DNA of 64,000 nucleotides from Coniochaeta sp. PMI_546 (Eukaryota; Ascomycota; Sordariomycetes; Coniochaetales; Coniochaetaceae): positions 257,721 to 321,720 of the forward strand of contig MU271162.1 of assembly GCA_021432605.1 (NCBI GenBank). The letters run 5' to 3'. Shown piece after piece: positions 44,275 through 55,903 of the stretch; position 1 is the first letter of the stretch; the number at the start of each line of letters is the position of its first letter. The notes under the pieces were generated by a model. That model was not told the origin of the DNA, searched no databases, and was given only the letters and a program-made list of their open reading frames with translations. The position numbers and the translations under genes are program-made.

Positions 44275-45057
44275 AGTTACTGATGTCTTGTACAGATAAA
44301 TGTTGGGGGCAACCTCAACTCTAGATGTCGCCACTACTGGCAATTCAACCAAATTGAGTTTATAAGATAGCTGCTAGCGCTAAGACTATCTTCTGTAAGG
44401 CCTTATGGTCCTCCCTAGGCACATGAGGGAACATGTCGACGCCTCTATCAACCACTCAGTCACTCCTGAACCTCTGAACACATCATGCCATGGTAGACGT
44501 CGTACACGCTGCGCTTTCAACTCCTTCGGCACTCATGAGGGAACAAATTCGATGATTGGCCCGATTTGTAGTCGGCCCATTAGGTGAGATGCAAAGTGCA
44601 AAGGTACAGCCCTGGTGAAGATTACGTGCCAAGGGAGGTCGCACGGCTGACTACAAATCCGGCTTCGAGGAAGACTCGAGCACGCGGCCAGGCGTTTTCC
44701 GGCCAGTCGATGCTGGATCTGTGGCTTGGTCAGCGTCTTGGGCACACATCAATACAGGGCAGACTAGATTCGTACAGCCAATGAAGTCAAGCCGTGTTAT
44801 TACGTCAGTACGGAGATCGACCATGCAGCTGCTGCCCAGGCGAGCTCGAGGACTGATGGGTACTGCTGTTTCCATGGTAGCACTAGGCTAACCCTCAGAA
44901 ACTTGCCTGCTCTTGTGTCAGTGTAAAAGACAAGACGTTCATTCTCTACTTGTTTACTTGCAGAGGCACCAGCTACACTGAAGCTACAGTACACCACACA
45001 AACCAAGGCACCCGTCTGGTCTCCACCACTCAAGAGTTTACCAACAAATCATCCAGC
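44275..45057. promoter_or_regulatory. Divergent promoter region between 2OG oxygenase and HAD genes
   Basis: 783 bases between the start codons of two genes transcribed away from each other. No coding region is supported. It should hold both promoters, but I see no distinctive operator. Confidence 0.45.
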
Positions 45058-45825
45058 ATGCCAACCTCACGTCCGCTAGACACCTTCACCTGTCTCACCT
45101 TTGACTGCTACGGCACCCTCATCGACTGGGAGTCGGGGATCTACTCGGCCCTCTCCCCTCTGACCACCCAGCTGTCCGCCTCGCACCCGCTCCACAACAA
45201 CCGCCTCGGCGTCCTCCGTCTCTTCATCCAGCACGAGAACCGCGTCCAGTCCGAGCAGCCTGAGGCCAACTACAAACACGTACTAGCCGAGACCTACAAG
45301 GGTATAGCGACCGACCTCGGCCTCCCGCCCCCACAGGAGGCCGAAGCGACTACATTCGGCCTCAGCGTTGGGGAGTGGCAGGCCTTCCCTGACACGGTGG
45401 ACGCGCTGAACAGACTCAAGAAGCACTTCAAGCTCGTCGTCCTCTCTAACGTGGACCGCGAGTCGTTCAGTCGAACTCTCAGCGGCCCCTTCAAGGAGGT
45501 GCAGTTCGACGCCGTGTATGTGGCCCAGGACATCGGCAGCTACAAGCCGGATCTGAGGAACTTTGAGTATCTCATGGAGCACTGTCAGGCGGATTTGGGG
45601 GTGCCGAAGGAAGAGATCATCCACACGGCGTACAGTCTGTTCCACGACCTCGTCCCGGCAAAGCAGATCGGGTTGGCGGCGGCGTGGATCGAGAGGGATG
45701 CGGGGGTGGTGAGCGTCATGGGGGGTGATCTGCACAGCCTGGAGGGGCAGGTGGATCTGAGTTGGCGGTTCGGGACGCTGGGTGAGATGGCAGATGCGGT
45801 TGACGCTGCTTACGGGGCAAGGTGA
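45058..45825 (+). CDS. HAD-superfamily hydrolase, haloacid dehalogenase type II-like
   Basis: Single-exon protein of about 255 aa from the ATG at 45058, which follows the CAGC context just before the conserved start of the domain. An upstream in-frame ATG would add 36 unlikely residues. Motif I is TFDCYGTLIDWE with nucleophile Asp16, motif II is LVVLSNVD (Ser), motif III is the Lys in DIGSYKPDLRNFEYL, and the motif IV region is near AWIERDAG. Fungal relatives are annotated as 2-haloacid dehalogenases or general phosphatase-like HADs. The true substrate is unknown. No sign of decay. Confidence 0.88.
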   Translation: MPTSRPLDTFTCLTFDCYGTLIDWESGIYSALSPLTTQLSASHPLHNNRLGVLRLFIQHENRVQSEQPEANYKHVLAETYKGIATDLGLPPPQEAEATTFGLSVGEWQAFPDTVDALNRLKKHFKLVVLSNVDRESFSRTLSGPFKEVQFDAVYVAQDIGSYKPDLRNFEYLMEHCQADLGVPKEEIIHTAYSLFHDLVPAKQIGLAAAWIERDAGVVSVMGGDLHSLEGQVDLSWRFGTLGEMADAVDAAYGAR

Positions 45826-47977
45826 CCGGTCGATTGGGTAGGGGTTGAATAGCGTGTTGAGGCTTGGAGTGGCTGGCGATGGGTGTGTTTGAAGATGTGC
45901 TAAGTGTCAGCGAACTTGTACATTGCCGATCTGCGGCATTGGACACGCCCCTTACGTCTACAAGCTAGACGGCGTTGCGTATGCAGGTAGCGAGCAAACA
46001 GGACCACAAGTCACGACTGACCTGGGACATCGAGGTAGCATCAATTGTGCATGGTCGTGAATGACCAAAGAAGGACTGCGTACCTCTCAAGCGTACCGGC
46101 AATTAAGAAGTGTGTCTTCAAATGATTGGTTGTGATACGAAGGAGCAAGTGAAACTCGCATGGTGCCATTGCTCACCTCCCACTTGTGGCTGACGTTGCG
46201 TGTGGGGCACCACCCTTGATCAAGCGTACGATTCTAGCGTAAGCCACAAATTAAGCTTATTATTGATGGAGAGATGTTAGCGTCAACGGCTCGTGAGGTA
46301 CAGTACAGTAAAATTACCCCGCCACAGGAAGTACAGATTCACTCTGACTGTTTACACTGCGTGAATGGTACTGAGGTACTTGCTGCAAGCTCTGCCAAAG
46401 TGCCTTGCAGACAGACATGCAGCCACTGCCTAACACATTCGCGAATCCTGACACCTGGGAGAGGTACACCCTGGGAGAGGTACACAGTGCTCGCTGGAGA
46501 TTCATGATATGGCTGGGCCTCGTACACGCAGAATGAGGACTTCAGAGCAGTACAGTATCGACAGTACACGTAATAACCTCTGCATTAGCCCCACCGTCCT
46601 GATTCGCAATTTCCTCTCTCTCTCTCATCTCGATCTCCAGCCCTACCTGCCTTACACGGGGTACCACTGCGATGTCATCCTTCCAGCAACGCGCTATTTT
46701 TTTTCATTTCTTCGCCGACTGCTGATCCTGATCGCCAGCGCACGGCGGTGAGAAAGTCAGCGCAGTCGATCATTTCGGCTCTATACATTGATTTGTTGTT
46801 TCTTCTCGAGAAAGACAGCATTTCCTCGCTGATCAAGCGGTATGCAGAGGAAGGAACGATACGGAGAGTGCGCAGGCCAGGCTGACCAGGCAACTGTGAG
46901 AAGATTTGGATTAATTTCCTCAGGTATCAACAAATCTGATGGGAAGGAACCCCCAACCGCATTCTACCGGTACGTACCGCGTTCCAACAGACAGCTTTCC
47001 ATCTTTAGCCTAAAAATGGAAGCCACTGGGAATGAGCTTCCTTCAGCTCAGCGTAAAATGTTGCTCTTGGTCAATCGAGCATTGCATTGACTGCTTAAAA
47101 AGCTTTCACTTGACGGTTGCTGCATTGTGATCATAGCGATCAACTAGTTGCATTTTGTTGCTGTCCCTTTCTGTCGTGATGGATGGCCGATCTTCATCCT
47201 CTAGTCTAGCTCTAGCTGTACATGGGCGCAAGTCACTGTGGTGATTTTTCGTGGAGGGGTCACTCAATTCGCTTGGCTTCTTTGCGGGAGGAAACCTAAT
47301 CTGTACTGTACTGTCTAAGGCAGGTAGTTGGACAGCCAGGCCTACCTTACCCTGTAGCACTTTAAGTGTAGATTCTAATGCACCGTCTTATCTTGGGCCA
47401 CTTGCCGCATCTTCGCTGTTGCACAGGATCACACAGGGCACCAAGACCAGCCACTCAGAACCCTTGGGGGAAGCTGCCAACGGATTGATCTGCAATTTGA
47501 GGCGCGTCCCAGCAGCTGCACAGACGTCGTCACCTGCCAGGGCGTCGTATGTCGGACGCGTAAGGTGATGGACGGTTAGCGATTCTCGGATTTTTCTATC
47601 TTTCTCCTTGTTGGGAAGCAGTCTGAAGCGGCCCTTGGTCTGGTATAATCCCTCAATGGTTCAATAACACAAGGGTACCTACTACCCAGATCATAGGCCA
47701 CGCTGGACCGACGGATAAATAGCATGGTAGACAGCTATTCTTCTAGAAGCAGAGAATAAGGTATCGTCGGTTTCCTTGCAACCGCGACTGAAAGGGTTGC
47801 GATAACGTAACAGGAACCCGACCACGGTAAAGTTTGGGGCCTCTGCTCGCGACTCTTAGGCGCCATATCACTGCCAAACGCCATTCCGTCACGGTGAGAA
47901 TCCCTTTCACGAGCAAAAGTCCTGTCAGAGGCACCTCTCTGTCTGTCTTTCCGGTCGCTGATGCTCCAGCAGCCGCA
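45826..47977. other. 2.1 kb intergenic region
   Basis: Lies between the HAD gene and the ABCA transporter, both on plus. No open frame has a recognisable domain. GTACAGTACAGTA-type words occur near 46300, 46550 and 47300. The transporter promoter must lie at the right end. Confidence 0.45.
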
Positions 47978-50900
47978 ATGGCGTTCGGGCGCAGGGTCGG
48001 GACCTTGATGGTCAAGAACCTGCGCATCATCTTATTGCGCAACCCGGGACCGACATCCTTCACGGCGCTAATGATGCCAATTGCCCTTGCTGTCTTCCTC
48101 AGTCTTACACGTCGGCTCGCTGCTCCGCCCTCCGTCTTCGGCATCGGAACTCCAACGCCGGTCCTGTCTCTGGGCGCTGCCTTCACCACCAGCGGCAGCA
48201 CCGGCACTGTCGTCCTGGTCAATAGCGGTCATGCGGGTGGCGCGATCGATCGCGTGATTGACACCATCGCGAATCAGGTCACAGCTGTCGGGAACAAGGT
48301 TACACGACTCAACGACGCGGATGCGCTGCGCGATGTCTGTCGCAGCTCGCACCGCGGCGTGACGGATTGCTTCGGTGCCGTTGTCTTTAACGCTTCACCA
48401 GACGAGGGAGTGGGTGACATCTGGAACTACACCATCAGAGCGGACAGCGCGTTGGGCCATGTCATCAAGACGGATAGACACGACAACAGCGTAGAGGTGT
48501 ACGTGCTTCCACTGCAGAGAAGCGTTGACGCCGCAATTGCCGGCCTTCACCTCGCCGACGGACAATCTGCGCTGCCTAGCACGACAGACGAGTACCCATT
48601 CACATCCCTGACGCAGGATGAATTGGACGACCAGACACGACGCACCTTCGAGTCGTCCGTCGTGAACTACCTGGCCGTGTCTTTCATCACCATTTTCATC
48701 GGCGCATGCTATCACGTCACGTCATTCATAACTCTGGAGAGGGAGACTGGTATGACAGAGTTGCTGGAGGCCATGATGCCTTCCACCCACCATTGGGAAG
48801 CGCAGGCTGCTCGGTTCTTGTCGTACCACATTGCATTCACGCTGGTTTACTTCCCCGGTTGGGTGATTGCATCCGTGATCCTCGGCCGCGGACTCTTTCC
48901 GAGCTCCAACATTGGGGTTATCCTGGTCTACTTCCTGCTGTGCGGCATGTCGTTTGTGTCGCTGTCCATCCTGGCCGCCACGTTCTTCAAGAAGTCCCAG
49001 CTCTCTAACGTCAGCCTGATAGCCTATGCGATCCTTGGCATCATTGCCCAGACCATCCATTCGCCGAGTACAGCTGCCGTAGCCGTCTTGTCTGTGCTGT
49101 TTGTCCCGTGCAATTTCGTGTTCTTCACAACCTGGGTGGCTCGGTGGGAACAGCAGTCTCGACCTCTGAATCTGGCCGCCGCAGCGCCAGAGTCCTCCTG
49201 GACACTCGCTGGCATCGTGCTTTGGGCGTTTATCATTATACAGATCATCGTCTACCCACTCATCGGCGCACTTATTGAGCGCACAATCCACGGCACGACT
49301 GCCAGGGGTCGAACCAACGTCTTCCGGGGTGACGGTGTCCCTAACAGCGATCATGGTCCTGCCGTTCAGATCGACAACCTCACCAAGATCTACAAACCCA
49401 GTCTCATCAGCCGATTGTTTGGCGGAGTCTCACACAGCCACGAATCCGTCCTCGCGGTTGACAAGCTGACCCTCGTTGCCGAAAGAGGCCAGATCCTGGC
49501 GCTCCTCGGCGCCAACGGTTCCGGAAAAAGCACCATCCTCGACTCCATCACGGGCATCAACACGCCCACCAGCGGCAACATCACAATCGACATCACAGGC
49601 GGGGTCGGCATCACGCCGCAGAAGGACGTGCTGTGGGACGATCTGACTGTCTTTGAGCACGTTGAGATCTTGAACTATCTGAAGACTCCAGGAAAGGCTG
49701 CCCCATCGCAGGCTGAGACGGAGGCCTTGGTCAGGTCGGTCGACCTCGGACACAAGATGAAGGCGCTGTCGAAGACGCTGTCTGGGGGCCAGAAAAGAAA
49801 ACTCCAGCTGGGGATGATGCTTTCGGGAGGCAGTGCGGTGTGCTGCGTCGACGAGGTGTCGTCTAGCCTGGATCCGGTGTCGAGGCGCAAGGTTTGGGAC
49901 ATACTCCTGGCCGAGAGGGGAAGGAGGACTATCATCATGACGACCCATTTTCTTGACGAGGCGGAGGTGCTTGCGGACAGGATTGTGGTGTTGTCTGGCG
50001 GCAGGTTGCGGGCTGAGGGGTCTGCGCCGGAGCTGAAGAATCGACTTGGAGCGGGATACAAGATCCACGTGCCCAGGGCTGGTCCCCATGACAACCCACC
50101 AGAGATACCATCGGTCTACCGCGAAACCACGGACGATGGGTGGAGATATACGGCGAAGACATCTGCGGACGCGGCCAAGGTGATACTTGCTCTTGAACGC
50201 GACGGGTTCTCGGACTACACATACTCCGACCCGACCCTTGAAAGCGTCTTTCTCCAGCTGGCTGAGGAGGTCAAGCAGGAGACAGAGGCGCTTGGGACAA
50301 AACTGACCACATCCTCCAGCACAGCGCCCAAGAATGGCCTAGCTCAGCAAGACTCCGACAGCGAGGATCTGCGGTCTCTGTCTGCACGGCGGGTTGGACA
50401 TGCAAAGCAGATTTGGATACTCTTCCTCAAACGGTGCACTATTCTCAAGAGGGACTGGCTGCCGTATCTCGCCGCCTTTGGCCTACCAATTGTGGCCGCT
50501 GGCGTCACGTCGCTTCTTGTCAAGGGCCAGAACCCCGGCACTTGTGCTTCGGTAGCAGCTGGGGGTTCTCAAGGCTCGAGTTCTCTCTATGCGACACTTT
50601 CGCAGAATACGTCCCTGGTATCCCTGGTGGCTGGACCATCTTCGAGGTTTACATCTTCCGAGCTGTCTCGGCTGTTCTCTCCCCTATTCGGCGACCAGGT
50701 TAATGCAACTTCTGTGCTCTCCCAGAACATCCATGTCGTGGATTCCATAAATGATTTCAATACTTTTGTGGCTTCGAATCGCAGGAACATCACTCCGGCC
50801 GGCTGGTGGCTGGGGGATGGGAGCTCACGCCCAACTTTTGCATACCTAGCGGACCAAGGCGGTCTCACCACCTCCATCATCGGTCAAAATGCCTTGGATA

Positions 50901-52810
50901 TCATGCTATCCAATATCAGCATCGCCACCTCATACGTCCCCTTCGACTCTCCACAGGTACCCAGTCCGGGGAACTCACTCCAGCTGGTGCTCTACATGTG
51001 CCTAGCCCTCTCCATTTCCACGGCTTTCTTTGGCCTGTACCCTAATCTCGAGAGACGCCAACAGATTCGGGCCTTGGAGTACTCCAACGGTGTACTCCCT
51101 CTGGCCCTCTGGACAGCACACATTGCCTTTGACTTCGCGATCATCGTCGTATCATCCGCAGTCGTTACTGTTATTTTCGTAGCAATGTCCTCCATCTGGT
51201 ACCACGTGGCTTATCTCTTCCTTGTCTTCATCCTCTACGGCCTAGCCTCCGCGCTCCTGGCCTACGTCGCATCTATCCTCAGCGAGTCCCAATCTTCAAC
51301 CTTTGGCGCGGCAACGGGAGTGCAAGGCTTCGGTACTTTGATCTACTTCATCGTGTACAGCCTCGTCATGAACTACGCCGCCGTCTCTAAAGTCGACAGC
51401 GTCATTCTCATCTGCCACTTCGTCATCTCGGCCTTTGCGCCCATCGGCTCCGTCATGCGGGCGCTGTTCGTCGCCCTGAACCTGAATTCGACCTCATGCA
51501 ACGGCAGCCAGCTCGCGGCCAATCCAGCCTCCATCACTCTCTACGGCGGTCCAATCCTATACCTAATCCTCCAATCTTTGCTATTTTTCGGCTTCCTCCT
51601 CTGGCACGACACCGGCGCCGGTGCCAAGTTCGCACAGCAACTGACCGAGAAGCCCGTCGATACCTCAGCAGCCGACAGCTCAGTGTCTGAAGACAAAGAC
51701 CTCGCCGATGAAGTCGAAAAAATCACCTCCTCGTCGCCGTCTGACTCGGATGGCCTCCGCATCGTGCACTTGACCAAGTCATTCGGCAAAGGACCCCGGG
51801 TCGTCGATGACGTGACCTTCCGAGTCCGACACGACGAGATCTTTGCGCTGCTCGGCCCCAACGGCGCGGGCAAGAGCGTCCTCATATCCACCGTCCGCGG
51901 CGACGTGCTACCCTCCCGCAACAACAGCGGCGGCGACGTCTTTGTCGAGGGACACTCGGTCACGAAGCAGCTGGCGCAAGCGCGGACGCACCTCGGCGTC
52001 TGCCCCCAGGTCGACGCCCTGGACCTGATGACCGTCGAGGAACACCTCGCCTTCTACGCGAGGATCAAAGGCGTAACCGACATCGACCGCAGGGTGAGAG
52101 CGATGCTCCGCGCCGTCGGGCTCGAGGCCCTGGCGTCCCGTAACGCACACAGCCTCTCGGGCGGGGGCAAGCGCAAGCTGTCCCTCGGCATCGCGCTCAT
52201 GGGGAATCCGTCGGTGGTCCTCCTCGACGAGCCGTCCTGCGGGCTCGACGTGGCTGCCAAGCGGGGGATGTGGCGCACCCTGCGGTCCGTGGCGCCCGGT
52301 CGCGCCATCCTCATGACCACGCACAGCATGGAGGAGGCGGATGCCCTGGCGACGCGCGTCGGCATCATGGCCAAGAGGATGCTGGCTCTGGGCACCACTG
52401 AGAGCCTGAGGGGGAGGTTCGATACCCTGCAGGTCCACATTGTCAGTCGGACGGCGCCGAGGTCAAGCGAGGAGGAGATGCGCCGGCTGAGGGAGTGGAT
52501 TCTGGAGAGGTACGCCGGCGCCGAGGTGGAGGAGAAGAACTACCATGGCCAGACGCGGTTCTCGGTCCCTGCTGCTGCTGTCGGGGCGGCGGAGGGGGTG
52601 AGTGCTGCTGCTGGTCGGGTGGTGGTCGATCTGGAAAGAAATAAGGAGGTGCTCGGGATCGAGCACTTTAGTGTTAGCAGGACGACGCTTGATCAGGTGT
52701 TTCTGCAGATAGTGGGGAGGGAGCGGATGCAGGAAGACGAGGACGGTGCGGTCGGGAGAGACAGAAAGGAGAAGAAAAAGAGGAAGGGGGGATGGAAGTT
52801 TGGCTCTTAG
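47978..52810 (+). CDS. ABC transporter, full-length ABCA-type (TMD-NBD-TMD-NBD)
   Basis: Single-exon protein of about 1,610 aa from the ATG at 47978 (opening MAFGRRVGTLMVKNLRIIL). An in-frame ATG at 47834 would add 48 residues with no clear family similarity. Each half starts with one helix and a large extracytoplasmic loop, followed by a block of about five to six helices and an NBD: the A-subfamily layout. NBD1: Walker A LLGANGSGKST (about 511), signature LSGGQKRKLQLG (about 600), Walker B VCCVDE, H-loop TTHFLDEAE. NBD2: Walker A LLGPNGAGKSV (about 1292; Val replaces the usual Thr), signature LSGGGKRKLSLG, Walker B VVLLDEP, H-loop TTHSMEEAD. Both sites look active. ABCA proteins mostly move lipids and amphipathic molecules. 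Here, close to HR-PKS/NRPS genes, it may export an acylated peptide (inference). The C-terminus is very basic. Confidence 0.93.
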   Translation: MAFGRRVGTLMVKNLRIILLRNPGPTSFTALMMPIALAVFLSLTRRLAAPPSVFGIGTPTPVLSLGAAFTTSGSTGTVVLVNSGHAGGAIDRVIDTIANQVTAVGNKVTRLNDADALRDVCRSSHRGVTDCFGAVVFNASPDEGVGDIWNYTIRADSALGHVIKTDRHDNSVEVYVLPLQRSVDAAIAGLHLADGQSALPSTTDEYPFTSLTQDELDDQTRRTFESSVVNYLAVSFITIFIGACYHVTSFITLERETGMTELLEAMMPSTHHWEAQAARFLSYHIAFTLVYFPGWVIASVILGRGLFPSSNIGVILVYFLLCGMSFVSLSILAATFFKKSQLSNVSLIAYAILGIIAQTIHSPSTAAVAVLSVLFVPCNFVFFTTWVARWEQQSRPLNLAAAAPESSWTLAGIVLWAFIIIQIIVYPLIGALIERTIHGTTARGRTNVFRGDGVPNSDHGPAVQIDNLTKIYKPSLISRLFGGVSHSHESVLAVDKLTLVAERGQILALLGANGSGKSTILDSITGINTPTSGNITIDITGGVGITPQKDVLWDDLTVFEHVEILNYLKTPGKAAPSQAETEALVRSVDLGHKMKALSKTLSGGQKRKLQLGMMLSGGSAVCCVDEVSSSLDPVSRRKVWDILLAERGRRTIIMTTHFLDEAEVLADRIVVLSGGRLRAEGSAPELKNRLGAGYKIHVPRAGPHDNPPEIPSVYRETTDDGWRYTAKTSADAAKVILALERDGFSDYTYSDPTLESVFLQLAEEVKQETEALGTKLTTSSSTAPKNGLAQQDSDSEDLRSLSARRVGHAKQIWILFLKRCTILKRDWLPYLAAFGLPIVAAGVTSLLVKGQNPGTCASVAAGGSQGSSSLYATLSQNTSLVSLVAGPSSRFTSSELSRLFSPLFGDQVNATSVLSQNIHVVDSINDFNTFVASNRRNITPAGWWLGDGSSRPTFAYLADQGGLTTSIIGQNALDIMLSNISIATSYVPFDSPQVPSPGNSLQLVLYMCLALSISTAFFGLYPNLERRQQIRALEYSNGVLPLALWTAHIAFDFAIIVVSSAVVTVIFVAMSSIWYHVAYLFLVFILYGLASALLAYVASILSESQSSTFGAATGVQGFGTLIYFIVYSLVMNYAAVSKVDSVILICHFVISAFAPIGSVMRALFVALNLNSTSCNGSQLAANPASITLYGGPILYLILQSLLFFGFLLWHDTGAGAKFAQQLTEKPVDTSAADSSVSEDKDLADEVEKITSSSPSDSDGLRIVHLTKSFGKGPRVVDDVTFRVRHDEIFALLGPNGAGKSVLISTVRGDVLPSRNNSGGDVFVEGHSVTKQLAQARTHLGVCPQVDALDLMTVEEHLAFYARIKGVTDIDRRVRAMLRAVGLEALASRNAHSLSGGGKRKLSLGIALMGNPSVVLLDEPSCGLDVAAKRGMWRTLRSVAPGRAILMTTHSMEEADALATRVGIMAKRMLALGTTESLRGRFDTLQVHIVSRTAPRSSEEEMRRLREWILERYAGAEVEEKNYHGQTRFSVPAAAVGAAEGVSAAAGRVVVDLERNKEVLGIEHFSVSRTTLDQVFLQIVGRERMQEDEDGAVGRDRKEKKKRKGGWKFGS

Positions 52811-55800
52811 AGAGCTCTGGTTTCTCAGCCGGCGATAGTTGGAGTTCGATTTCCTGGAGGTCTAGCAGTACGTGGTGGTTAAATACCCAGGTCTGTTCAT
52901 ATGTAGCTTCTTATGTCGATTTTAATGATTTCGAGACGCATCCAAGTGACAACAGAGCTGGGCATTGTCGTGACTCGGTACTATTGCGTGTTGGCTTTGC
53001 GCAGCCACGAGTAGCTCGCGATGTTTCAGTATTCAAGAAAATGAAAGCTCGATCTTCGGCACAATTGAGAAGATCCTTCTGTCATGGAACCGACAAGACT
53101 CCCGGAAGATAGCTACACTGGGTGAAATGCACAGGCATTAGGTTCGAAGGTGATACAACGCCTATGCAGAGACCAATACGTTCTCCTGGAAACGCCGAAG
53201 ATTGACATGCTGCGGTGTGGACAGTTATATGATCCAGGTTGATCATCCAGGTTACTGTAGACTGATTCTAATCTTGTCAGATACTGTCTATCGACAAGGG
53301 AGTTGTGACATGTGAATCCTAAGTTGGCCATGCTTTGACTCATGTCGTGTGAAGCTGAACGGGCAGTTGATAGCGCTGCTCATTCTTCCTTTTCCTTCAC
53401 TTATGTCACATAATGTCTCGCCAACAACTCTGTGGGCTATTCATTAGATACCTCAATGACACCCTGACTATGATTCGACACTGCCTCCTTTGACGCTCGC
53501 CCATTGTCTTGTTTATTGAGCTACCACTTCTTTTCCCAAAGGCCACCAAGATGTACACGACTGTCCTCGGCTGTGCAACCCAAAAGTTCCCATACTTTAC
53601 CTACGCTGATGAAGCTCGAGCCAACACGTCTGACTTGCTCTTCCCGAGGTACTTTGGCTGCTAGTTAAGCGCATTCATATCAGGGGTTCGAGATGCGGAC
53701 TGCATTGGGAATGAGAAAAGAGGTCTTAGTACATGGGGGCAGGTCGGTAGGCTGCGAGCACAACCTATATATACATACCTCGACTGCTCTGGAGAGCTCT
53801 TCGACCTCGTTCGGGTATTACACGGTGTGAGGGGTCGCCTAAGGCCAATGCCGGATTGTTATCTTCATAGAGGCCCTTGAAGGTTCAGATCGATGACCTG
53901 GCACAGGCAGGAAGTTGCTTATCCTGCATAGATGAACCGGGTATTACCTTGCGTTGACAACAATCAACCCGCCAACCAATAGGTGCAGCACAGATAGAGC
54001 AGTATCACATAGCCCCTGACGATATGATTTTTGGGACCACTGCATCTCATCAGGGCATTGCCAGCCATGGAGGACACCTCGTTTCCCCCCCTGCAAGCAT
54101 GAGCTTCCACCGAATGTCCCTGGACTCGAATGTCCCTGAACAGTGTCTAAGGAGAACTTGATGACCTGCAAGTCATCGTATCCTGACGTATTTGCATGCA
54201 TAAAGGAGTCCTGAGGGCACACACACAGCTGCCGATCTTATACATCTGAGCAAGTAAAGAATTGGAGCTTGACAGTTCGTTTACTTCATCAAACATTTGC
54301 AACCTCCGCAGGACGTATACACAGCAGCATCACACATAATTCGGCCGCTCCATTATTCTTAACGTCATTTAGTGCAATGCCTCCATTACTCATGCAGATA
54401 GAATAAGGGCGTCGCAAAGATATCTGATCTCATATCACGAAGACATGGATCCGAGACGTCCAGAGTCCTGCCAGGACAAGGACAGATGCTGTATTAGTAC
54501 AGCTGAGAAGATCCCGTTTCCTCGTCTGCCACCGGGCATCTTAGCTCATGCTGAAGCTATTTTGCAACAATAACGAAGGTCATTGAATGGCAGCTTGTAT
54601 CCGTCAGAACTATCCTTTGCGCCCCCAAGAGCAGAGTATTTTGACTCATTCTCGGGTATCGAAGACATGAGCTTTCCACGATTGTGAATGTAGTAGCCGC
54701 AGTACGTGGCAGTCTGGCGTCTAGTGTATGGTGCCCTCCACCACAAGGACGTATTCGGCGTACTGCCCGATCTGGTACTGCTCTCGATCAGGTTGGTATG
54801 AGACAAGGAGATGTCTTTGATCCGGAAGAGAGCTAATGAATCTATCCAAGAAGAAGAACAGATCCGATGTTACGTTCTATTCACCAAGGTCATTAAATAC
54901 TCAAGTGTCAAGTTGGACCTCAAATATCACATAATCTATGTTAATGGATTCTGAAGAGGACAATTGCCAGGATTGATGATCTTCTCTATCACATCTTTAT
55001 CCCAGAGACGAACATCAATGTTGTTTTCTACAGGTTCTTGACCCTAATAGCTAATTAATTGAAGCTTGCATCACGTTTACCCTGACAGACTACATGCCAT
55101 TTGAGAGCCTTGCATGCCAAGTTTGCAGCAAAGTGTAATTTTGGAACCTGACTGGCATCAGTCAACCACGTCACCACGCACCAAGTCATACAATTTACCA
55201 GGCCGTGGACTTCTTACTGGGCGTTGACTGTCACGTAGTTATGTCTATCAAATATTGTAATGCTGTTCTAAAATATGCCAACCTGATCAATGATGATTTT
55301 CTGACTACTTGAGAAATAGCTCATCGACGAGGATTACTAGCTTGTTGATACTCGTTACGTCCTGACCTTTGTTAAAGGAGTACTGCAATCCGAGGCAGCT
55401 GAAGACGGTGCAGACATTATGCCTCATATTACACTAAAACTCTTTTCCTTTTGGGACGAAGACTCTAGTCACGCTCTGTCTTCACGCTCGGAGTGTCGCT
55501 AAGTTGCTTATGTTGCGGTCCACGTAGAAGAAGCACACATAAAACAGATAGACAGACTGTAAACGTAGATATACTAACTAGATGACAGGCTCACCAAAGG
55601 CTTAAGTCGAAAATCTAAACTCCTAGTTGCTCTCGAGTAGTTGACAATGAGAAAGGCTAGCCAGATTTAGGGACCTTGTAAAGCTGAAGATGTTACGAGA
55701 TAGTAATTAACATTGAAAAAGCGCCTCGGCATGAACAGCTGGGAGGCGAGAACTCTCAACAATGAACTCAAGAGGCAGAAGGGATGACGAGCATAATCTT

Positions 55801-55903
55801 TCGCCAATTTTATCATCACGAAAACCATGTACAGGTAGACTCATGACGCCGTCGGCTGCCAAAGCAAGTTACACTTTATAATTAACCAAACACCGAAATG
55901 ATT
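52811..55903. other. 3.1 kb intergenic region
   Basis: Between the 3' ends of the ABCA gene (plus) and the thioesterase gene (minus). No supported gene. The right half (from about 54.8 kb) is clearly more AT-rich than the flanking genes. Short minus-strand frames at 53113-53343, 53944-54222 and 54546-54806 show no domain. Confidence 0.45.

Noticed and set aside
49430-50089. 219-codon minus-strand frame (and similar ones at 48722-49354 and 51908-52438) opposite the ABC transporter
   Set aside because: Antisense shadows of a gene with complete motifs; repetitive composition and no family resemblance.
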